This document shows, one piece after another, positions 1 through 6,774 of a stretch of DNA of 22,718 nt (position 1 is the first letter of the stretch; each line of letters begins with the position of its first letter). A model generated the notes under the pieces. That model saw only the letters and a program-made list of their open reading frames with translations, was not told the origin of the DNA and did not search any database. Origin of the DNA: Pseudomonadota bacterium (GTDB lineage: Bacteria; Pseudomonadota; Gammaproteobacteria; Xanthomonadales; Xanthomonadaceae); NCBI GenBank assembly GCA_023430045.1, contig JAEZCF010000099.1:1-22718 (forward strand), read 5' to 3'. The translations under genes were made by a program, and so were the position numbers.

Positions 1-15
1 CCCCGGAAGCCTGCA

Positions 16-38
16 GTTGCCGGCCAGCCGCCGGCACC
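16..38 (-). repeat. REP/SMAG-like palindromic repeat, possible terminator
   Basis: A 7-bp perfect inverted repeat (TGCCGGC / GCCGGCA, 5-base loop) lies just past the stop codon of the GYF/AIM24 gene. Read on the minus strand, its core differs at only two positions from the hairpin after plsB (19629-19650) and resembles the one at 3521-3543. It looks like a member of the short GC-rich REP family common between genes in Stenotrophomonas (SMAG elements), though the usual GTAG head is missing. It may stop transcription of the upstream minus-strand gene, but there is no T-tract. Confidence 0.5.
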
Positions 39-48
39 AGACCCGTTG

Positions 49-1074
49 TCAGAACCGGTTGTCACCGTCCAGGATGCGGCCCAGCCCACCCAGTACCGAA
101 CCCTCGCCGCGGCTCTGCCCGCCCCCCTGCGGCGCGGCCATCCACATGCGCCCGGCCAGCCGCGAGAACGGCAGCGACTGCAGCCAGACCTTGCCCGGTC
201 CGGTAAGCGTTGCCAGGAACACGCCTTCGCCGCCGAACAGCATGCTCTTGATGCCCGCCACCCGGCGCACGTCCATATCCACGCCGGCGTGGTAGGCCAC
301 CACGCAGCCGGTATCTACGTCGATGCGTTCGCCGGCCGCGAGCTCGCGCTCGATCACGCAGCCGCCGGCATGGATGAACACCCAGCCATCACCTTCCAGC
401 TTCTGCATGATGAAACCTTCGCCACCGAACAGGCCGGTCATGATCCTGCGCTGCAGCTGCACGCCGATCCGCACGCCGCGCGCCCCCGCCAGGAAGCTGT
501 CCTTCTGGCAGATCAGGCGGCCGCCGTGCTCGTCGAGCTTCATCGGCAGTACCGTGCCGGGATACGGCGCGGCGAACGCGACCTTGGCCTTGCCGTGTCC
601 GGTATGGGTATACAGGGTGGCGAACAGGCTCTCACCGGTGAGCACGCGCTTGCCGGCGCTCATCACCTTGTCCATGAAGCCGCCGCCCTGGCCGCTGTGC
701 GAGCCATCGCCGAACACCGTATCCATCTGCACGGACGAATCCTTGAACATCAGCGCACCCGCTTCGGCGATCGCACTTTCGCCCGGGTCCAGTTCGATCT
801 CCACGAACTGCATTTCATGGCCGACGATGCGGAATTCGATGTCGTCCGCGCGCTGCTGGTGCGGGCCGTTGCCCGGCACAGGCGGCGGGGTGGGGGGCAT
901 TCCGGGACTGTCGCCACTCAGTTCCGGCACTTCGCTGATCGCCATCCAGCCGCTCATGCCCTGGCACCAGGCCAGCGCCTGCGGATTGGCCTGCGCATGA
1001 CGGCGGGCGGCCTGGTCATCGAACGGGCCGACACGATCTGCCTGCCCGGGAACATGGAAATACCACTGGCTCAT
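49..1074 (-). CDS. GYF-domain plus AIM24/TIGR00266 family protein
   Basis: This 341-residue protein has two parts. Residues about 3-52 match the bacterial GYF_2/DUF4339 pattern (WYF near the start, VGPF, then W-x-x-G-M-x-G-W), normally a protein-interaction module. After a Pro-rich linker (about 53-77), residues about 78-316 look like the AIM24/TIGR00266 beta-rich fold, with two copies of an FGGEG motif. The biochemical role of bacterial AIM24 proteins is unknown, and there is no signal peptide, so a cytoplasmic place is likely. I chose the ATG at 1074 because the GYF domain begins there; the open frame extends upstream without recognisable sequence. A -10-like TAGACT lies on the minus strand at 1106-1111, about 31 bases upstream. 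It is divergent from the TonB-dependent receptor. Confidence 0.85.
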   Translation of the reverse strand: MSQWYFHVPGQADRVGPFDDQAARRHAQANPQALAWCQGMSGWMAISEVPELSGDSPGMPPTPPPVPGNGPHQQRADDIEFRIVGHEMQFVEIELDPGESAIAEAGALMFKDSSVQMDTVFGDGSHSGQGGGFMDKVMSAGKRVLTGESLFATLYTHTGHGKAKVAFAAPYPGTVLPMKLDEHGGRLICQKDSFLAGARGVRIGVQLQRRIMTGLFGGEGFIMQKLEGDGWVFIHAGGCVIERELAAGERIDVDTGCVVAYHAGVDMDVRRVAGIKSMLFGGEGVFLATLTGPGKVWLQSLPFSRLAGRMWMAAPQGGGQSRGEGSVLGGLGRILDGDNRF

Positions 1075-1155
1075 CGTTGCGGGTCCATCGGCTGCGAAAG
1101 TGGCGAGTCTAGCGGGCCGGAGCGGAGCATCGCGATGCCCATGAACGGGGGGCAT

Positions 1156-1188
1156 TTGCGGCGTGACTGCTGTATTGCAACAATTATC
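1156..1188 (+). promoter_or_regulatory. Possible promoter/operator region of the TonB-dependent receptor
   Basis: This is an AT-richer patch in an otherwise GC-rich divergent spacer, 42-75 bases before the receptor start. TTGCGG at 1156 could be a -35, and the AATTAT around 1182 a -10, but the spacing is poor. The bottom strand of 1174-1188 begins GATAAT, the same as one arm of a Fur box, but the other arm is degenerate. Iron control is only a guess. Confidence 0.2.
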
Positions 1189-1230
1189 TGGTAGCGCCGT
1201 TCCACCCCCCTCCCAACACAGCCTACCGCC

Positions 1231-3498
1231 ATGTCCCCGAACCGCACTGTCCACGCCCGCCTACCGGTGGTGCGTCCGCTCGTTGTTGCCCTTTCCGCCC
1301 TGCTGCCGCTTGCCGCAGCCGCCCAGGAAACACCCGCCAGCAAGGATCCGGTCGCGCTCGACGCCCTGCAGGTGACCGCGCAGCGCCGTGTCGAGAACGC
1401 CAAGGACGTGCCGGTGGCGATCACCGCCATCCAGGGTGAGAAGCTGGACGTGCTCGGTTCGGCCGGCGATGACATCCGCTTCCTCGCCGCGCGCGTGCCC
1501 AGCCTGAACATCGAATCGTCCTACGGACGTGCGTTCCCGCGCTTCTACATGCGCGGCCTGGGCAATACCGATTTCGATCTCAATGCGTCCCAGCCGGTAT
1601 CGCTGGTGTACGACGACGTGGTCCAGGAAAGCCCGCTGCTGAAGGGCTTCCCGCTGTTCGACCTGGCCGGCGTGGAAGTGCTGCGTGGGCCGCAGGGCAC
1701 CCTGTTCGGCCGCAACACCCCGGCCGGCGTGGTCAAGTTCGATTCCGCCCGCCCGTCGCAGGATGCCGATGGTTATCTCAAGGTCGCCTATGGAAGCTAT
1801 GACACCTGGAACGTGCAGGGTGCGTACGGCGGCCCACTGACCCGCGGCTGGTCGGCCCGCGTATCGGCGCTGTACCAGCGCCGCGACGACTGGGTCACCA
1901 ACACCCGGGCCGATGCGGCGGCGCAGGGTTTCGAGGGCTATGACGAAGGCGCCGCACGCGTGCAGTTCCTGTACGAAGGCGATGACTTCGAAGCCCTGTT
2001 CAACCTGCACAAGCGCAAGCTCAATGGCACCGCGCGCCTGTTCCGCGCCAACATCATCCAGCCGGGCAGCAACGCGCTGGTGGAAAACTTCGACCGTGAT
2101 GAGGTCGCCACCGACGGGCAGAACTTTTCCGACCTGGAAACCTGGGGCGGCAGCGCGCGCCTGCAGTGGAACCTGGGTCGCGTGACCCTGCACTCGATCA
2201 CCGGCTACGAGACCGCCGAATCGCTCAACCATGGTGATATCGATGGCGGCTACGGCGCTGCGTTCCTGGGCGACGGCAATTACGGACCGGGCTTCATTCC
2301 GTTCCCGTCCGAATCGGCCGACGGCCTGCCGCACCACCGCCAGTGGACGCAGGAATTCCGTGTCGAATCCAATGAGTGGGGTCGCTTCGACTGGCAGGCC
2401 GGCGTGTTCTACTTCGATGAAGACGTCACCATCGACAGCTTCAACTATGACTCGCTGACGCCCGGCAACCCGCAGACCGGCCATGCCGTGCAGCAGCAGC
2501 GCAACAAGGCCTGGGCCGCCTTCGCGTCGGGCGATTTCGATGTCACCGAGCGCTTCAAGCTGCGCGGCGGCGTGCGCTACACACAGGACAAGAAGGATTT
2601 CACCGCCAGCGTGCTACAGGCGGTGGTTGGCGGCACACCCGTCAGCGGTCCGTACGTGGCCAATACCGATGTCGACGATGTCAGCTGGGACCTCAGCGGC
2701 GTGTACCAGCTCACCGACAACGTCAACGCCTACGCGCGCGTGGCCAAGGGTTTCCGCGCGCCGTCCATCCAGGGCCGGCTGGCATTCGGTGGCGTCACCC
2801 AGGCCGATTCGGAAAAGGTGATCTCGTATGAGGCGGGCATCAAGGCCGACCTGTTCAATCGCCGCGCCCGGCTGGGCTTCAACGTGTTCCGCTACAACGT
2901 GGACGGTCAGCAGCTGATCGCGGTGGGTGGCAGCAACAACACCGCCACCCTGCTCAATGCGGACAAGACCATCGGCCAAGGTGCCGAACTGGACTTCGAA
3001 GCCTATCTGACCGACACCGTGCTTCTGACGCTGGGTAGCAGCTACAACGACACCGAAATCAAGGACAGCGACCTTGCGGTGGCGATCTGTGGTGGCGGCT
3101 GCACCATCACGGATCCGACCACGGTCATCGACGGAGCCACCTATGCGCTGGTCAACGGCAATGCGCTGCCGCAGGCACCGAAGTGGATCCACAACCTGAC
3201 CCTGCGCGCCGGATTCCCGGTGAACGATGCCAGCGAGTTCTATGTCTATACCGACTGGGCGTACAAGAGTGCGGTGAACTTCTTCCTGTACGAATCGCCG
3301 GAGTTCCGCAGCCGCAGCTCCCTGGAAGGGGGCCTGCGCCTGGGCTACAACTGGGATTACGGCCAGTACGACGTGGCGGTGTTCGGTCGCAACCTGACCA
3401 ATCAGACCCGCGTGGTCGGCGCGATCGACTTCAACAATCTGACCGGCTTCCTCAACGAGCCGCGCACGTACGGCGTGGAGTTCACCGCGAAGTTCTAG
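1231..3498 (+). CDS. TonB-dependent outer-membrane receptor
   Basis: This 755-residue protein would be an outer-membrane beta-barrel taking up a scarce ligand, with energy from TonB-ExbB-ExbD. Seen directly: a signal peptide (basic start, hydrophobic core, cleavage near residue 32), a TonB-box-like LDALQVTAQ at 43-51, a plug domain with the conserved VEVLRGPQGTLFGRN and PAG segment near 148-168, a barrel with the VAKGFRAPS motif near 503, and a C-terminal Phe as in many barrel proteins. Cys620 and Cys624 lie in a Gly-rich predicted loop and could form a small disulfide. Family resemblance is to siderophore-type receptors (FyuA-like), but the ligand cannot be read from the sequence. No transport or synthesis genes are adjacent. 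It ends in a strong hairpin shared with the convergent acid phosphatase gene. Confidence 0.93.
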   Translation: MSPNRTVHARLPVVRPLVVALSALLPLAAAAQETPASKDPVALDALQVTAQRRVENAKDVPVAITAIQGEKLDVLGSAGDDIRFLAARVPSLNIESSYGRAFPRFYMRGLGNTDFDLNASQPVSLVYDDVVQESPLLKGFPLFDLAGVEVLRGPQGTLFGRNTPAGVVKFDSARPSQDADGYLKVAYGSYDTWNVQGAYGGPLTRGWSARVSALYQRRDDWVTNTRADAAAQGFEGYDEGAARVQFLYEGDDFEALFNLHKRKLNGTARLFRANIIQPGSNALVENFDRDEVATDGQNFSDLETWGGSARLQWNLGRVTLHSITGYETAESLNHGDIDGGYGAAFLGDGNYGPGFIPFPSESADGLPHHRQWTQEFRVESNEWGRFDWQAGVFYFDEDVTIDSFNYDSLTPGNPQTGHAVQQQRNKAWAAFASGDFDVTERFKLRGGVRYTQDKKDFTASVLQAVVGGTPVSGPYVANTDVDDVSWDLSGVYQLTDNVNAYARVAKGFRAPSIQGRLAFGGVTQADSEKVISYEAGIKADLFNRRARLGFNVFRYNVDGQQLIAVGGSNNTATLLNADKTIGQGAELDFEAYLTDTVLLTLGSSYNDTEIKDSDLAVAICGGGCTITDPTTVIDGATYALVNGNALPQAPKWIHNLTLRAGFPVNDASEFYVYTDWAYKSAVNFFLYESPEFRSRSSLEGGLRLGYNWDYGQYDVAVFGRNLTNQTRVVGAIDFNNLTGFLNEPRTYGVEFTAKF

Positions 3499-3520
3499 GC
3501 TGTCGGCGTAGCGCAGTAAA

Positions 3521-3543
3521 GGTGCCGGCCACTGGCCGGCACC
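3521..3543. terminator. Bidirectional hairpin terminator / REP-like element
   Basis: A perfect 10-bp inverted repeat, GGTGCCGGCC-ACT-GGCCGGCACC, sits between the convergent receptor and acid phosphatase genes. AAA precedes it and CTTT follows, so it could work in both directions although the U-tract is short. Its core matches the GCCGGCC-N3-GGCCGGC repeats near 16-38 and 19631-19647. Confidence 0.7.
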
Positions 3544-3552
3544 CTTTCCCCG

Positions 3553-4392
3553 TTACAACGCGCTGGCGGGGCGGATCTTCAGCACCGCTTCTTCGGTCGC
3601 GCAATCGCGGCTGGAATGCATGCCGGCCTTGCGGGCGGCCTCGATCTCGCTGCGGGCCGCCAGCAGGTCGCTGTTGAATGCGGCATTGCCGTGCAGGCGC
3701 GCCACGGCCGCCGCACCCATGAAGCGGCCTTCCAGGATGTCGCTCTGCCAGTGCACGTTGCAGACCAGGCGGCTCTCCCCGTAGTTGCGGCCGCGCGCGA
3801 TGATGGCATCAGCGCGGTCCGGCACGATCTCCGACAGGATCAACGCCCATGCCCAGCCGATGGAGGTGTGTCCGGAAGGATACGAACCATTGCCGCGCAG
3901 CCCGGCCTCGTCATCCGGCGTGCAGGTCGATTCGCCGTTGACCATGAACGGCCGTGCGCGCTGGTGGTGCTTCTTCGCCGCACGGGTAGCGGCGCTGGCA
4001 TCTATGCGGCTGCGTTCCAGCAGGCGGTACAGGGCGGGGGTGCGCTGCGCATCCACGTCCAGGTTGATCGCGCAGGAAAACTGGCTGGCGCCTTCCGGGA
4101 ATCCCAGTTCCGCATCGCGCGTGGCCTGAGCGAAACGCGGCGTACCGCGCAGCGCGCGCGCTTCGCGGCTGACCTGTTCGTCCAGCGCGAAGCCTGCCGA
4201 ACCCGCCACCGGCGGGGCCGGAACGAGGTCGAGGCTGGCCGGTATCGCAGTGCTGTCCAGGTAACCGATGGCACGCGTGGTGACGCTGGTTTCCACAGCG
4301 GCGGGCCTCGTGGCCGGAGCGGCGCAGGCCACCAGCGCCAATGACAGGGAGGCGCCCAGCAGGGCGCGGGAAAGGGGCTGGGCCAGGGACAT
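3553..4392 (-). CDS. Class A (PAP2-type) non-specific acid phosphatase, predicted lipoprotein
   Basis: It would hydrolyse phosphomonoesters outside the cytoplasm. The 279-residue product carries the complete class A signature: Lys140-x6-Arg147-Pro148, Pro172-Ser-Gly-His175, and Ser207-Arg208-x5-His214-x3-Asp218. His175 and His214 correspond to the acid-base and nucleophilic histidines of the PhoN/PhoC family. The start at 4392 gives a signal peptide ending LVAC (Cys23), a good lipobox followed by Ala, so an outer-membrane lipoprotein is predicted, whereas the classical enzymes are soluble and periplasmic. Four further Cys residues could form two disulfides. The longer upstream frame would bury the signal peptide, so I rejected it. 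It lies 96 bases downstream of the ABC ATPase gene on the same strand and may be co-transcribed. Confidence 0.9.
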   Translation of the reverse strand: MSLAQPLSRALLGASLSLALVACAAPATRPAAVETSVTTRAIGYLDSTAIPASLDLVPAPPVAGSAGFALDEQVSREARALRGTPRFAQATRDAELGFPEGASQFSCAINLDVDAQRTPALYRLLERSRIDASAATRAAKKHHQRARPFMVNGESTCTPDDEAGLRGNGSYPSGHTSIGWAWALILSEIVPDRADAIIARGRNYGESRLVCNVHWQSDILEGRFMGAAAVARLHGNAAFNSDLLAARSEIEAARKAGMHSSRDCATEEAVLKIRPASAL

Positions 4393-4488
4393 GGACGGGC
4401 TCGTAGCGGAAACGGGCGGCCATGATCGCAGGCGGACGCGCGCGGCGCAGGTGCTGGCGGTCATGCCGCCAGATCCGGCACGGGGCGC

Positions 4489-5337
4489 CTAGCCGGCGTA
4501 GGCGGTCAGCCGGCCGGCCTGTTCAACGACCCGTATCGTGCCGCCGAACGCCGCCGACAGCGGTGCATCCTGCAGCAGGTCCGAACGCGTTCCATCGGCC
4601 AGTATCCGGCCATCGCGCAGCAGCACCACGCGTTCGATCTCCGGAATGATCTCTTCGATGTGGTGGGTGACCAGCACCAGGGTGATGCCCTGCCGGGCCA
4701 GCGCCTGCATGGTGTCGATCAGCTGCTGGCGTGCCACCAGATCCAGGCCCGTGGAGGGTTCGTCCAGCAGCAGGGCCTGGGGACGGTTGACCAGCGCGCG
4801 GGCGATCAGCACGCGGCGGGCTTCCCCCGCCGACAGTTCGGCATAGACACGCCCACGCAGGGCCAACGCTCCGGTCATGGCCAGCGACTGCGCCGCCCGT
4901 TCGCGCATGTCCGTGGTGATCTCACGGAAGGACGGCACGACGTAACTGGCGAAGAAGCCGCCCAGCACCGCCTGTTCCGCGGTCAGGCCGGGCATGTCGG
5001 CCAGGTTGCTGCTCAGGTCGCCGGTGACGATGCCCAGCTGCGCGCGAAGCCTGTCCACCTGCCAGCGCTGCTGGCCAAGCACCTTCACGGCAATGCCGCC
5101 GTCGGCCTGGGCCAGCGGGTACAGCTCGCGGGTGATCAGCTTGATGAAGGTGGATTTGCCGCAGCCGTTCGGTCCCAGCAGCGCGGTGTGCTGGCCCTGG
5201 GCGATGCGCAGGCTGAGGCCGTGCAGCACCTTCACCTGCCCGCGCACCACCGTGGCACGGTCCAGTTCAATCAGTGGCGCGGCGTCTGTGGGCAGGACGG
5301 CGGGCAATGCGGAGGCGGCGGGATCCAGGCAGGACAA
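4489..5337 (-). CDS. ABC transporter ATP-binding protein (orphan, YlmA/ModF-like)
   Basis: A single ABC ATPase domain of 282 residues: Walker A GPNGCGKST at 55-63, signature LSAGE at 168-172, Walker B LLLDEP at 189-194 with catalytic Glu193, D-loop STGLD, and switch His225. It would hydrolyse ATP to drive a transporter or another machine. No permease or binding protein is encoded nearby, so its partner is unknown; stand-alone ATPases of this kind are often annotated like YlmA or one half of ModF. The longest frame starts at a TTG (5337) with no obvious Shine-Dalgarno and no ATG upstream before the stop near 5392. The conserved domain begins near residue 21, so the true start could be a little further in. 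Confidence 0.88.
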   Translation of the reverse strand: MSCLDPAASALPAVLPTDAAPLIELDRATVVRGQVKVLHGLSLRIAQGQHTALLGPNGCGKSTFIKLITRELYPLAQADGGIAVKVLGQQRWQVDRLRAQLGIVTGDLSSNLADMPGLTAEQAVLGGFFASYVVPSFREITTDMRERAAQSLAMTGALALRGRVYAELSAGEARRVLIARALVNRPQALLLDEPSTGLDLVARQQLIDTMQALARQGITLVLVTHHIEEIIPEIERVVLLRDGRILADGTRSDLLQDAPLSAAFGGTIRVVEQAGRLTAYAG

Positions 5338-5447
5338 CGGACGGTTCCAGTGACAGGAAGGGAGAGGAACGGCGGCGGCCGAAGGTGCAGTTTGCTACGG
5401 CAGGCGGCATGATGTCTGCCACGTCCCATCCATCGGCCGCGTCGGCC

Positions 5448-5452
5448 AGGAG
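5448..5452 (+). promoter_or_regulatory. Ribosome binding site setting a TTG start
   Basis: AGGAG lies six bases before the TTG at 5459. The in-frame GTG at 5468 and ATG at 5486 have no comparable site, so this decides in favour of the TTG start for the EF-hand gene. Confidence 0.5.
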
Positions 5453-5458
5453 TCCATC

Positions 5459-5851
5459 TTGCCCGATGTGCCTGCCTGCCTGCGGATGCCCGGCGTCGGC
5501 CGCGGTGCGCCCGTTCGATGGGCGCGCGCACTGGTGCTGGTCGCCGGGTTGTGGGGGGCAGCGACAAGCTGCGCGCAGGTCACCGATACCGCCAGTTACC
5601 TGCAACGGATGGATGTGGATGGCGACGGCCGGGTCAGCGAACAGGAGTACGTGCAGTGGATGCTGTATGCCTTCGATCGCATGGACGCCGATGGCGACGG
5701 CACGCTCGCCCCGCATGAACTGCCCGGTGGCAAGGGACGGCCGATCACGCGCGAACAGCAGCGGCAGACACTGGTGCAGCGTTTCCATCGCCAGGATGCC
5801 AATGGCGATGGTTACCTTGACGCGCGCGAACTGGCGGCCCCGCCGCGCTGA
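5459..5851 (+). CDS. Exported EF-hand calcium-binding protein
   Basis: A 130-residue protein with three canonical 12-residue EF-hand loops: Asp52-Glu63 (DVDGDGRVSEQE), Asp76-Glu87 (DADGDGTLAPHE) and Asp113-Glu124 (DANGDGYLDARE). Each has Asp at 1, 3 and 5, Gly at 6, a hydrophobic residue at 8 and Glu at 12, so calcium binding is likely. The first two are spaced like an EF pair; the third has no partner. Residues 20-39 form an Arg-flanked hydrophobic segment ending SCA, a probable signal peptide, so it should act in the periplasm or outside. The long n-region would shrink if ATG 5486 were used (121 residues). It is divergent from the ABC ATPase gene and 32 bases before mutM. The specific role is unknown. 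Confidence 0.82.
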   Translation: MPDVPACLRMPGVGRGAPVRWARALVLVAGLWGAATSCAQVTDTASYLQRMDVDGDGRVSEQEYVQWMLYAFDRMDADGDGTLAPHELPGGKGRPITREQQRQTLVQRFHRQDANGDGYLDARELAAPPR

Positions 5852-5871
5852 GCGGTTGCCCTGCGGCGGCG

Positions 5872-5877
5872 TAGAAT
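5872..5877 (+). promoter_or_regulatory. -10 element of mutM, predicted leaderless start
   Basis: TAGAAT ends exactly six bases before the mutM ATG at 5884. That places the transcription start on or next to the A of the start codon. There is no Shine-Dalgarno before mutM. A good -35 is not visible at 16-18 bases. Confidence 0.5.
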
Positions 5878-5883
5878 CCGCCC

Positions 5884-6696
5884 ATGCCCGAGCTTCCCGA
5901 AGTCGAAACCACCCGCCGCGGCCTGGCGCCCCATCTGCTGGGAAGGACCATCCACGGAGTGATCCTGCGCCGCGCCGATCTGCGCTGGCCCATTCCGACC
6001 GAGGTGGCCGCGCTGCTGCCGGGGCAGCGCATCGACGAGGTGCGCCGGCGTGCCAAATACCTGTTGCTGGATACCGCCATCGGCAGCGCTGTTCTGCACC
6101 TGGGCATGTCCGGCAGCCTGCGCGTGCTGCCCGGCGACACACCGCTGCGCAGCCACGACCACGTGGACATCAGCCTGGACACGGGACAGCTGCTGCGGTT
6201 CAACGATCCGCGTCGCTTCGGCAGCCTGCTGTGGCAGCCGGCCGGGGAGGTTCATCCGTTGCTGCAGGGACTGGGACCGGAGCCCCTGGACGACGCCTTC
6301 GACGGCGACTACCTGTTCGAGCGCAGCCGGGGTCGCCGTGTACCGGTCAAGGCCTTCCTGATGGACCAGGCCGTGGTCGTGGGCGTGGGCAACATCTACG
6401 CGGCCGAAAGCCTGTTCCGGGCCGGCATCAGCCCATTGCGCGAAGCGGGCAGGGTATCGCGCGAGCGCTACCGGCGCCTGGCCACGGCGATCAAGGACAT
6501 CCTCGGCCATGCCATCGCACGCGGTGGCACCACGCTGCGCGATTTCATCAGTCCCGATGGGGCACCGGGCTACTTCGAACAGGAACTGTCGGTGTATGGC
6601 CGGGACGGGCAGGCGTGCGTCACCTGCGGGCGGCTGCTGCGGCACGCGATGATCGGCCAGCGCGCCAGCGTATGGTGTGGCTACTGCCAGCGCTGA
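5884..6696 (+). CDS. mutM: Formamidopyrimidine-DNA glycosylase (Fpg/MutM)
   Basis: This bifunctional base-excision-repair enzyme removes 8-oxoguanine and formamidopyrimidines and nicks the abasic site. The 270-residue protein begins MPELPEVE, where Pro2 (N-terminal after Met removal) is the Schiff-base nucleophile and Glu3 a catalytic acid. Lys58 (Lys57 of the mature protein) lies in RRRAKYLLLD. The helix-two-turn-helix region includes GNIYAAE around residue 170, and the C-terminal zinc finger has Cys245, Cys248, Cys265 and Cys268. Length and architecture are normal and every key residue is present. It follows the EF-hand gene by 32 bases but appears to have its own promoter just before the ATG. 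Confidence 0.98.
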   Translation: MPELPEVETTRRGLAPHLLGRTIHGVILRRADLRWPIPTEVAALLPGQRIDEVRRRAKYLLLDTAIGSAVLHLGMSGSLRVLPGDTPLRSHDHVDISLDTGQLLRFNDPRRFGSLLWQPAGEVHPLLQGLGPEPLDDAFDGDYLFERSRGRRVPVKAFLMDQAVVVGVGNIYAAESLFRAGISPLREAGRVSRERYRRLATAIKDILGHAIARGGTTLRDFISPDGAPGYFEQELSVYGRDGQACVTCGRLLRHAMIGQRASVWCGYCQR

Positions 6697-6727
6697 CCGA
6701 TGCCTGCAGGCCGCTGCTGCCTGTTAA

Positions 6728-6745
6728 CGAACGTGTTCGCATAAT
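6728..6745 (+). promoter_or_regulatory. opgD promoter -10 with adjacent palindrome
   Basis: CATAAT at 6740-6745 resembles a -10 and would give an untranslated leader of about 20 bases before the opgD ATG at 6775. It directly abuts a small inverted repeat, CGAAC-GT-GTTCG (6728-6739), placed where a regulator could overlap the promoter spacer. No convincing -35 is seen. Confidence 0.3.
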
Positions 6746-6774
6746 GGGCGCCTCCCACGCACCGGCGGCTTCGA

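Noticed and set aside
1261..2484. 407-residue frame antisense to the TonB-dependent receptor
   Set aside because: It is a shadow of the receptor, whose plug and barrel motifs are clear in the sense frame.
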